Origin: Methanobacteriota archaeon
GTDB taxonomy: Archaea > Thermoplasmatota > Thermoplasmata > Methanomassiliicoccales > Methanomethylophilaceae
NCBI GenBank assembly: GCA_023402275.1
Contig: JAEXCH010000007.1
Span: 1 to 20,492, forward strand
DNA length: 20,492 nt
Reading direction: 5' to 3'
The position numbers and the translations under genes were made by a program. Below, piece by piece: positions 14,371-20,492 of the stretch. Position 1 is the stretch's first letter. Every line of letters begins with the position of its first letter. The notes beneath the pieces were generated by a model. That model saw nothing but the letters and a program-made list of their open reading frames with translations. It was not told the DNA's origin and made no database searches.

Positions 14371-14610
14371 ATGGCAGTCATTGACATCAGGATCGATCTC
14401 AAGAAGGGTGTTGCGGATCCGGAAGGAAGCAATACAAAGAAAACACTCGAGTCCCTAGGTTTCAAAGGGATCGAGGATGTGAAGGCGGTAAAGGTCTTCG
14501 AGATAACCTTGGACATGTCTCCCGAAGAAGCAAAGGAATGCGGAGAGGAGATGTGCAGGAAGCTTCTGGCCAATCCGGTGATACAGAATTTCACCGTTAC
14601 CGTGAGATGA
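14371..14610 (+). CDS. purS: Phosphoribosylformylglycinamidine synthase subunit PurS
   Basis: A small structural subunit (79 residues) of the three-part FGAM synthase that converts FGAR to FGAM in purine synthesis. The sequence is typical: AVIDIRIDLKKGVADPEG, TLESLGFKGIEDVKAVKVFEI, then an EEMCRKLLANPVIQNF helix and strand. It contacts PurQ and PurL and helps channel ammonia. The ATG at 14371 is preferred over an upstream in-frame GTG at 14356 because of the TATA spacing. purL begins 4 bases after the stop, and purQ follows, so all three subunits are encoded together. Confidence 0.93.
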   Translation: MAVIDIRIDLKKGVADPEGSNTKKTLESLGFKGIEDVKAVKVFEITLDMSPEEAKECGEEMCRKLLANPVIQNFTVTVR

Positions 14611-14614
14611 ACAG

Positions 14615-16945
14615 ATGTCCAAAGATCTGATAAGGAAAAGGAATGTTCCTTTTGAATTGTACGAGATCGATATACTATCTGCCAATGATAACGATCTTGA
14701 AAAGATATCCGGGGAATTGAGTCTATGCCTCTCTCTGGATGAGATGAGGACGATAAAGGAATACTTCCAAAAAGAAGGAAGGAATCCGACCGATATAGAA
14801 CTTCAGGCACTGGGGCAGGCGTGGAGCGAACATTGCTGTTACAAGAGTTCCAAACTGATACTCAGGGAGTTCGTGTTCGGTATCGACAGGGATGATGTGC
14901 TCTCGAGAGGGGATGCAGGGGTGATGGTCTTCGATGAGGACCATGGATACGCTTTGAGAGTGGAGAGCCATAATCACCCGTCTGCGATAGAACCGTATGG
15001 CGGAGCGGCAACAGGCATCGGAGGGATACTCAGGGATGTTGTTTGCATGGGCGCCCAACCCATAGGGTTGGCGGATCCGTTATGCTTCGGCCCCATCGAC
15101 AGGCCGCAGGATATGCCTCTCGGCGTCAAACACCCCCGATATCTCTTGAACGGTGTCGTTTCCGGAATACGCGATTACGGCAACCGCTGCGGCATACCGA
15201 CCATCACGGGAGGGATGTTCTTCGATGAAAGATACACTGGGAACTGCCTTGTGAACGTTGGATGTTTCGGTATAGTGAAAAAGAAGGATCTGGCACTGAA
15301 TTATGCAGGCGGACCCGGAGAGGTCATGATACTCATAGGCGGACGTACCGGAAGGGATGGTATCCATGGGGTCAATTTCGCATCACAGGACCTGACCGCA
15401 ACATCGGATGATGACTCAAGGGGCGCTGTTCAACTAGGGGATCCGATAACAAAGGAACCGGTGATACACGCATGCTTGGAGGTCAACGAGAAACACCTGA
15501 TCACAGGAATGAAGGACCTCGGAGGAGGAGGACTGAGCTGTGTGGTAGGAGAGATGGCCCTTGCGGCATGCTGCGGAGCAGATGTCGATCTTGAGAAAGT
15601 ACCTTTGAAGGAAGAAGGCCTCGCACCATGGGAGATATGGGTGTCGGAGTCCCAAGAGAGGATGATGTGCACATGCAAACCGGAGAATGTGGACAAGGTG
15701 CTTGAGATATTCGATATGTGGGATGTCCTGGCGACCCCCATTGCCGTTACCACGGGATCTCAGAGGATGAGACTATATTGGAACGGCGAACACATCTTCG
15801 AGATGGATCTGGAATTCCTTACCGGTGGGCCGATATACGACCGTCCATATGTTCTTCCCAGCGTATCATCAAAGGATAATGAGAGATTCCCAACCCTACC
15901 CGACAACAATGAGGTGATCAAAGCATTGCTGTCCGACCTCAATGTAGCATCCAAGGAGTGGGCGATAAGACAATATGATCACGAGGTCAGAGCATCGACC
16001 GCGATACATCCGATGGTCGGAAAGATGAATATGACCGGGCCCGGCGACGCTTCGATACTCATTCCCGTTCAGGGAAGCATGAAGGGATTGGCTGTAGCAA
16101 CAGGCTGCAACCCATGGTTCACATCACTGGACCCGTACAAGGGCGGAATGTCCGGGATAGATGAAGCATGCCGCAACATAGTCGCAGTTGGAGCAAGACC
16201 CAATGCATTCACGGACTGTCTTAACTTCGGCAATCCGGAGAGGCCCGAGAGACTCGGGGAGTTCAGAGAGGCAGTGAGAGGTATAGGTGAGATAGCCAGG
16301 GAATTGAATATCCCGATCCCATCGGGTAATGTCAGCCTTTACAATGAGGCAGCGGGCGGGACATGCATACTTCCCACACCGATGATCGTATCATGCGGCA
16401 TCATTGATGATGTGCGCAAGGCTGTAACAGCCGACATGAAATCATCGGATAACGGATTATTCCTTATCGGTAAGACAAAGGATGAGATGGGCGGTTCATT
16501 GTTGTTCAGGAAATTCGACGGAGAGGAAGGAGATGTCCCCGGTGTGGACATAGGATCCCTGAAGAGAATAATGGACAAGCTACTGAAAGCAATGGACCAG
16601 GAACTGATATCGAGCTGTCACGATTGTTCCGATGGAGGTATGATAGTTGCAGTAGCAGAGATGTGTATCTCCGGGGATATCGGAGCTCAACTAACTATTC
16701 CAAAGGCCGATCTGGATATCAAGCGCTTCCTGTACTCTGAGAGCAATACAAGATGGATAGCCGAGGTCCCTGAGAAGAACATTGACATATTCATGGATAT
16801 CATGGGCGATGATGCTGTCCTGATAGGGAGGACAGGAGGTGATTCCCTGTCCGTCAAGGAAGCGGATGTCAAGATCACCGTTGAGGAACTCAGGAAAGCA
16901 TGGAACGATCCAATATGGTCCATAATGGGAGGTGGTCCGCAATGA
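14615..16945 (+). CDS. purL: Phosphoribosylformylglycinamidine synthase subunit PurL
   Basis: The ATP-binding catalytic subunit of FGAM synthase, 776 residues. It is the small archaeal/Gram-positive-type PurL that needs PurS and PurQ. Visible motifs are QAWSEHC near residues 68-74 with the conserved His, ESHNHPSAIEPYGGAATGIGG (about 117-137), GAQPIGLADPL, GMKDLGGGGLSC, and in the second half the FTDCLNFGNPERPE and SGNVSLYNE motifs and SSCHDCSDGG. The AIR-synthase-like tandem domain structure is complete. The start ATG is 4 bases after purS. The purL stop overlaps the purQ start as ATGA, so translation is coupled. Confidence 0.95.
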   Translation: MSKDLIRKRNVPFELYEIDILSANDNDLEKISGELSLCLSLDEMRTIKEYFQKEGRNPTDIELQALGQAWSEHCCYKSSKLILREFVFGIDRDDVLSRGDAGVMVFDEDHGYALRVESHNHPSAIEPYGGAATGIGGILRDVVCMGAQPIGLADPLCFGPIDRPQDMPLGVKHPRYLLNGVVSGIRDYGNRCGIPTITGGMFFDERYTGNCLVNVGCFGIVKKKDLALNYAGGPGEVMILIGGRTGRDGIHGVNFASQDLTATSDDDSRGAVQLGDPITKEPVIHACLEVNEKHLITGMKDLGGGGLSCVVGEMALAACCGADVDLEKVPLKEEGLAPWEIWVSESQERMMCTCKPENVDKVLEIFDMWDVLATPIAVTTGSQRMRLYWNGEHIFEMDLEFLTGGPIYDRPYVLPSVSSKDNERFPTLPDNNEVIKALLSDLNVASKEWAIRQYDHEVRASTAIHPMVGKMNMTGPGDASILIPVQGSMKGLAVATGCNPWFTSLDPYKGGMSGIDEACRNIVAVGARPNAFTDCLNFGNPERPERLGEFREAVRGIGEIARELNIPIPSGNVSLYNEAAGGTCILPTPMIVSCGIIDDVRKAVTADMKSSDNGLFLIGKTKDEMGGSLLFRKFDGEEGDVPGVDIGSLKRIMDKLLKAMDQELISSCHDCSDGGMIVAVAEMCISGDIGAQLTIPKADLDIKRFLYSESNTRWIAEVPEKNIDIFMDIMGDDAVLIGRTGGDSLSVKEADVKITVEELRKAWNDPIWSIMGGGPQ

Positions 16946-17757
16946 ACAAGGAGATCAGGGTCTGCGTTCTGAGGATAGAGGGCACCAACTGCGAGGATGA
17001 GATGGCGGAGGCATTCCGCTCCGTAGGCGCATCCGCAGAGAAGGTCCATCTTAAACAGTTGATAGGTAAAGCACCGTCCGAAATGAGAAGGGATCTTGAG
17101 GACTATGATATACTGGCACTTCCGGGAGGATTCTCTGCCGGGGACTATGTACGCGCCGGAGCGATATTCGCGGCCAGGATGAGGAGTGCGATAGGCCCGG
17201 AGATAAAGAGATTCGTTGAGGATGATAGGCCGGTACTCGGAATATGCAACGGATTCCAGATCCTGGTGGAATTGGGACTGCTGCCTGCGTTCAATGAGAC
17301 CATGTCGGCTGCACCCACCGCAGCATTGTATACAAACGATTCCGGAAGATTCGAATGCAGACCTACTGTACTTCGCAATGACAACAACGGGAAATGCATA
17401 TTCACAGGATCGATACCGAAAGGGGAACTCCTGATGATACCTTCGGCGCATGCGGAGGGCAAACTCATGAGTGCCGACCCGAAATTCATACAGAAGCTGG
17501 AGGATAACGATCAAATCGTCTTCAGATATGTCAAAGAGGATGGCAGCAAAGCGGAATATCCGTGGAATCCAAATGGTTCAGAATCTGACATTGCCGGAAT
17601 ATGCAACCCTGCAGGCAATGTACTGGGTATGATGCCCCATCCTGAACGTGTGATGACAAGATACACACATCCGGATTGGACAAGAGGCCACTCGAAAGAA
17701 GAAGGCGACGGCGCAGTTATATTCAGATCCGTGGTCGAGAGATCGATCAGATCTTGA
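16942..17757 (+). CDS. purQ: Phosphoribosylformylglycinamidine synthase subunit PurQ (glutaminase)
   Basis: The class I glutamine amidotransferase subunit of FGAM synthase, releasing ammonia from glutamine for PurL. The catalytic triad is visible: Cys102 in LGICNGFQILVELG and His233/Glu235 in MMPHPERV. Other family motifs are VLRIEGTNCEDEMAEAF at the N-terminus and ALPGGFSAGDYVRAGAIFA (about 59-77). The 271-residue length matches archaeal PurQ, longer than the B. subtilis type. ATG 16942 was chosen over an upstream in-frame start within purL because it gives the exact ATGA overlap and the correct N-terminus. Its last 11 bases overlap the end of the opposing riboflavin kinase gene. Confidence 0.95.
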   Translation: MNKEIRVCVLRIEGTNCEDEMAEAFRSVGASAEKVHLKQLIGKAPSEMRRDLEDYDILALPGGFSAGDYVRAGAIFAARMRSAIGPEIKRFVEDDRPVLGICNGFQILVELGLLPAFNETMSAAPTAALYTNDSGRFECRPTVLRNDNNGKCIFTGSIPKGELLMIPSAHAEGKLMSADPKFIQKLEDNDQIVFRYVKEDGSKAEYPWNPNGSESDIAGICNPAGNVLGMMPHPERVMTRYTHPDWTRGHSKEEGDGAVIFRSVVERSIRS

Positions 17758-18403
17758 CCTTGACCTCGACCCTGTCACCGTTCCCGATGCTGAGGGTCCT
17801 TCTTAGGTGATACTGGCACACTATCTCTATAACATTATCGTAATGTGATCTCTCAGGTATGACGATGGCACAATCTATACTGCGTATCTTTGCCTTGTGA
17901 GCGACCACCTTCCCAAAGGTCCTGCCTTCGGTGGTGAACCCTTCGATCACATCTCCAGGTGCGCTTCTGATTATATCGAGCTTCCCGAGATCCTCTTTGT
18001 CCACCACTATGTTCAAGGTCCCCTCAAAGGGTCTGAATCCTAATTTGTCCTCGAACTGTCCCATGTATGCTGATTGGCAGATGTAGTATCCGCCCTCTCC
18101 CATACCGTCCGTGACGATCCCGTGAAGGGTTATCTGATCGTTGACCTCGAATATCCTGCGATATTCGCTGTATTCCTGTTTCAGTTCATCTATTCCCTTC
18201 TGGGTGAGCTTTATGCGCTGTTTCCTTGCTCCCAGATCCCTGGTTATCAGTTTCTCGTCAAGAAGCTCCAATATCCTCTTGGATGCGGACTGCTGACTCA
18301 TCTCCAATGCATCGCCTAATTCCCTAGATGAAAGAACAACGTAATCATCCATGCCGCCTAGCAAGGCTATCTTCCTTAACGCGAATGCATATTTTGAGTC
18401 CAC
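17747..18403 (-). CDS. ribK: CTP-dependent riboflavin kinase with N-terminal HTH (RbkR/RibK type)
   Basis: Phosphorylates riboflavin to FMN using CTP in archaea. Residues 1-70 form a MarR-like winged helix (SSRELGDALEMSQQSASKRILELLDEKLI). Residues 88-218 form the DUF120 kinase domain, with GIVTDGMGEGGYYICQSAY, QFEDKLGFRPFEGTLNI and the C-terminal EIVCQYHLRRTLSIGNGDRVEV strand. Archaeal proteins with this HTH-DUF120 order have been described as bifunctional regulators of riboflavin genes (RbkR), so autoregulation or regulation of flavin genes is likely. The GTG start at 18403 is supported by a TATA-like box 26 bases upstream and by retention of the full HTH. It is divergent from the DUF1638 gene and overlaps purQ by 11 bases. 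Confidence 0.92.
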   Translation of the reverse strand: MDSKYAFALRKIALLGGMDDYVVLSSRELGDALEMSQQSASKRILELLDEKLITRDLGARKQRIKLTQKGIDELKQEYSEYRRIFEVNDQITLHGIVTDGMGEGGYYICQSAYMGQFEDKLGFRPFEGTLNIVVDKEDLGKLDIIRSAPGDVIEGFTTEGRTFGKVVAHKAKIRSIDCAIVIPERSHYDNVIEIVCQYHLRRTLSIGNGDRVEVKVKI

Positions 18404-18423
18404 GTCTCTATATTATATCCAAA

Positions 18424-18475
18424 GAATTTAAACATACCCTATATAGGAGCTCTGGTTGCGGTTATTATATATTTT
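18424..18475 (+). promoter_or_regulatory. Divergent promoters of ribK and the DUF1638 gene around a 10-bp palindrome
   Basis: On the minus strand GTTTAAATTC (18424-18433) is a TATA-like box about 26 bases before the ribK GTG. On the plus strand ATTATATATTTT (18464-18475) is centred about 27 bases before the ATG at 18496. Between them, CCTATATAGG (18438-18447) is a perfect palindrome at about -35 to -44 of ribK. It could be an operator for the HTH domain of the ribK product, by inference. Confidence 0.45.
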
Positions 18476-18495
18476 CAGATGACAATCGTTCTTTC

Positions 18496-19287
18496 ATGGC
18501 CAAGGGAATACTAGGGGTCATCACCTGTCCAAAGCTGGAAGATGAACTAATCTATGGTATCAGTAATGATCCTGAGGACAAGAAAGTGATCGTTATAGAT
18601 TCCCCATACGACCGTAACTTAATGCGTAAACTCGAAAAAAGAGGAATACCCTTTGAAAAGATGGACAAAGGGGACTTCATGGACGCAGATAACAAGATAG
18701 ATCGCGACGAGTTCACGATCGCCGTTCTGGTGAATGATCCCGGACTCCATATGGAACCCAAGGAACTTAGGGCCACTGTGCAGGAGCAATTGGTCACGCT
18801 GCAGGGCCATGTGGATGCCGTAGGTCTTTATTATGGAACATGCGGGAACCTGGGCTGGGACATCTCCAAATGGGCGGAGGATAATCTGTCATATCCTGTA
18901 ACGGCAATCAGGGACAGGGAAGGACATGTGATCAATAACTGCATCGGTGTCGCGGTAGGCGGAAGCGAAGGATACAGGAATCTTGTGAAAAAATATGGTT
19001 CGAGCATGTTCATAACTCCCGCAAATGCCGCAGAATGGGAGGATGCGGCCTCCGAGGCAGATAAAGGGGAAGCATCCAAAGAGAGTATGAAGAAGATGCT
19101 CCGAGTGGCAGGATATAAGCATGCGGTTCAGATAGACACAGGACTGGTGGATCGCGATGAGTTCGATAAGGCCATAAACAAATATGCTGAATCCATGGAA
19201 TTGGAGATAATCCAGGCAGAACCGGGGATCACTGATATCTGGCCGACGGACAATATGTATAAGGAATCAAAAGCTAAACTCGAATGA
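18496..19287 (+). CDS. DUF1638 family protein
   Basis: A 263-residue soluble protein with the DUF1638 layout: an N-terminal KGILGVITCPKLEDEL region, a central VGLYYGTCGNLGWDI (about 109-123), then NNCIGVAVGGSEGYRNLVKKYGSSMFITPANAAEWED (in parts at about 147-183). Three cysteines, C11, C116 and C149, fall in these conserved blocks and could bind a metal or cofactor (inference). DUF1638 is known mainly from methanogens and other anaerobes with corrinoid methyltransferase systems, but its function is not established. ATG 18496 was chosen over upstream starts because a TATA-like box sits 27 bases before it and the upstream extension lacks family character. It is a single-gene unit, divergent from ribK. 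Confidence 0.8.
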   Translation: MAKGILGVITCPKLEDELIYGISNDPEDKKVIVIDSPYDRNLMRKLEKRGIPFEKMDKGDFMDADNKIDRDEFTIAVLVNDPGLHMEPKELRATVQEQLVTLQGHVDAVGLYYGTCGNLGWDISKWAEDNLSYPVTAIRDREGHVINNCIGVAVGGSEGYRNLVKKYGSSMFITPANAAEWEDAASEADKGEASKESMKKMLRVAGYKHAVQIDTGLVDRDEFDKAINKYAESMELEIIQAEPGITDIWPTDNMYKESKAKLE

Positions 19288-19317
19288 GTAGATGACCCCA
19301 TATTGATATCTAACGCT

Positions 19318-19347
19318 ATCGACCAGAAAATATTGGGACTGGTCGAT
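19318..19347 (+). terminator. 9-bp hairpin after the DUF1638 gene, probable terminator
   Basis: ATCGACCAG at 19318-19326 pairs perfectly with CTGGTCGAT at 19339-19347 around a 12-base loop. It begins about 30 bases after the stop codon at 19285-19287. No immediate T-run follows, so termination is a moderate-confidence inference based on position between convergent genes. Confidence 0.4.
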
Positions 19348-19375
19348 CGGATCCAATGGATTAAAAATAAAGATG

Positions 19376-19390
19376 GCCCGTTTTACGGGC
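19376..19390 (-). terminator. Hairpin after the small membrane-protein gene, probable terminator
   Basis: GCCCGT at 19376-19381 pairs with ACGGGC at 19385-19390 around a 3-base loop. It lies 7 bases after the minus-strand stop (19398). Reading on the minus strand, it is followed by ATCTTTATTTTTAATCC, a T-rich tail, so it looks like an intrinsic-type terminator for the two-gene membrane-protein operon. Confidence 0.55.
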
Positions 19391-19397
19391 ATAGGTT

Positions 19398-19763
19398 TCA
19401 GAATCTCATTCTGTCTGCCCAGGTCTTTGACGAGGGCATTGCTACATTCACTGTTATCAGTGCGCCAATGATCACCAATAGTATACCTATGTAGAGATCG
19501 ACCGCGCCGAACACGACAGCGGCACCGACAACACCGATGGTCAGGAATGACATGAGAAGCAGGACCTCCCATGACCACTGGCCGGTCCTTGCAAGGCCGC
19601 CTGCCAAAGCGAAGAACATGATTGCGATCAGCATGTACACGCCCATGTCAATCAATGTACTCTCTTCGGGTACGAAATACATCGCGATGCAGATCATCGC
19701 AATTAGGCCCCCTAGGAATCCGAGTGCACCGCCTATCTTGGCATTTCTGGGTATTGTTTCCAT
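19398..19763 (-). CDS. Small integral membrane protein with four predicted TM helices
   Basis: A 121-residue hydrophobic protein with about four transmembrane segments: near residues 10-30 (IGGALGFLGGLIAMICIAMYF), 37-56, 63-85 and 87-107 (LYIGILLVIIGALITVNVA). It ends with a short polar tail, SSKTWADRMRF. No catalytic or transport motif was seen and I do not recognise the family. The ATG at 19763 is preferred over upstream in-frame starts because GGTAGGTG lies 7 bases before it. It starts 36 bases after the DUF998-like gene, with a ribosome binding site rather than its own clear TATA box, suggesting co-transcription. A terminator-like hairpin follows. Confidence 0.72.
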   Translation of the reverse strand: METIPRNAKIGGALGFLGGLIAMICIAMYFVPEESTLIDMGVYMLIAIMFFALAGGLARTGQWSWEVLLLMSFLTIGVVGAAVVFGAVDLYIGILLVIIGALITVNVAMPSSKTWADRMRF

Positions 19764-19799
19764 ATCTTTACACCTACCTGTTAATCCTATTCTCACTAA

Positions 19800-20381
19800 T
19801 TAATTCTTTTTGGCCGTCATGATCATCCTGACACTCTCTATCAGGAACCAGATCATTGCAAGGATTATGCCGTATGCCTCTATCTTAGCAACATCATATG
19901 CAAAGAACATAGCAACGAACATACATGCGAAAATCACGGTTATTCCACCGAACATCTTCTGATCAGAGAACCAGTTGCCTGCTCCGACAGCTATCATTCC
20001 CATAAACAGGAATAGCGCGGATGAGATCGCCACGTAGTTGTGGAGATTCCCGTTCCCTACGTCCATTGTTACGATACCAATGAGTGCCAAGAACACTCCG
20101 CCTATGACGAAGAGTACCCCGCCAGCGGTGTGTCCCGCGTTCTTTGCAGAGACGGCGTGTCCGAATCCGAACAATGCTATCAATGCACCTGTTATCATAC
20201 ATCCGTAATTGAAATAGAACCTTGCATCAGTGTTAGATATACCGAATTCAGAAAGGGTGTTCACACCGAACTCCCAAGCTGTATCGATGGATGCAGCACA
20301 GATCCAAGCGATAATGAATGTCGCCACTCCGATAATCCCGAACCAGGAGAATGCGACACCGTAATCTTTTGTGGCTTTCAT
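19800..20381 (-). CDS. DUF998-like integral membrane protein with six predicted TM helices
   Basis: A 193-residue protein with about six transmembrane helices. The loop after the first helix reads WEFGVNTLSEFGISNTDARFYFNYGCMITGALIALFG, in parts a good match to the DUF998 pattern of an N-T-(L/I)-S-x-(F/L)-G loop followed by a glycine-rich second helix. The remaining helices (GGVLFVIGGVFLALIGI, ALFLFMGMIAVGAGNWF, ITVIFACMFVAMFFAYDV and the last near the C-terminus) complete the fold. Its biochemical role is unknown. ATG 20381 was chosen over an upstream start at 20456 because a TATA-like box is centred about 30 bases before it and the extension is not membrane-like. It is the only gene in the window ending in TAA. 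Confidence 0.75.
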   Translation of the reverse strand: MKATKDYGVAFSWFGIIGVATFIIAWICAASIDTAWEFGVNTLSEFGISNTDARFYFNYGCMITGALIALFGFGHAVSAKNAGHTAGGVLFVIGGVFLALIGIVTMDVGNGNLHNYVAISSALFLFMGMIAVGAGNWFSDQKMFGGITVIFACMFVAMFFAYDVAKIEAYGIILAMIWFLIESVRMIMTAKKN

Positions 20382-20405
20382 GAATCCTGAACATTCTTTT
20401 GCTTT

Positions 20406-20417
20406 AATTATATTTAT
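20406..20417 (-). promoter_or_regulatory. TATA-like box of the membrane-protein operon
   Basis: On the minus strand ATAAATATAATT is centred about 30 bases before the ATG at 20381, consistent with a short-leader or leaderless mRNA. From here to the end of the window (20418-20492) I see no gene. Confidence 0.45.
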
Positions 20418-20492
20418 GCATAAACGGGGGCCATAGGGAATCCCATGTGTGATCATTCATGTCTTCATACAACCATGCAACCGGTGTACAGC

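Noticed and set aside
16687..17514. 275-codon open frame on the minus strand across purL and purQ
   Set aside because: It is antisense to two certain purine genes and has no domain or promoter; shadow frame.
1..20492. In-frame TAG readthrough (pyrrolysine) genes, tRNA genes and CRISPR repeats
   Set aside because: No pair of frames interrupted by a single TAG with continuing family homology was found, no cloverleaf-like segment was seen in the spacers, and no regularly spaced direct repeats are present.

Overview
The window is archaeal and most likely comes from a Thermoplasmata-type euryarchaeon, possibly a methyl-reducing methanogen of the Methanomassiliicoccales. Archaeal diagnostic genes include a GINS replication subunit, CTP-dependent riboflavin kinase with an HTH, pantoate kinase plus an archaeal CoaBC, a ProRS with a C-terminal zinc module, PurS/PurL/PurQ, TrmI, DUF357 and a UPF0292-type Toprim protein. 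The order-level guess rests on a DUF1638 protein (a family I associate with methylotrophic methanogens), on bacterial-type repeat surface proteins like those of host-associated Methanomassiliicoccales, and on stop usage: of 23 genes, 22 end in TGA, one in TAA and none in TAG. This assignment is an inference. No rRNA, tRNA, CRISPR array, insertion sequence or integrase was seen.

Layout. 1-750: 3' end of a membrane-anchored repeat protein, followed by a hairpin. 870-2123: CBS-pair protein and a metallo-beta-lactamase-fold enzyme (+). 2107-5771 (-): GINS subunit and a 949-residue GLUG-repeat surface protein. 5964-9330 (+): a tight operon of DUF167 protein, Toprim protein, thymidylate kinase, CoaBC and pantoate kinase, the last two being steps of archaeal coenzyme A synthesis. 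9314-9607 (-): DUF357 protein. 9685-11108 (-): an A+T-rich two-gene cassette, an AbrB-DUF488 fusion translationally coupled to an uncharacterised 274-residue protein. 11267-14308 (+): prs, proS, trmI. 14371-17757 (+): purS, purL, purQ, encoding formylglycinamidine ribonucleotide synthase; prs supplies the PRPP that feeds this pathway. 17747-18403 (-): riboflavin kinase/regulator. 18496-19287 (+): DUF1638 protein. 19398-20381 (-): two small integral membrane proteins.

Expression. First genes of transcription units usually have a TATA-like box 24-30 bases before the start codon and no ribosome binding site, suggesting leaderless mRNAs. Genes inside operons tend to use Shine-Dalgarno motifs or ATGA overlaps. 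Inverted repeats sit in the promoters of the AbrB-DUF488 operon, the purS operon and the ribK/DUF1638 divergent pair. Three convergent gene pairs overlap at their 3' ends by 17, 17 and 11 bases.

The best candidate for something undescribed is the AbrB-DUF488 / 274-residue cassette: compositionally distinct, probably self-regulated, and inserted between housekeeping genes.
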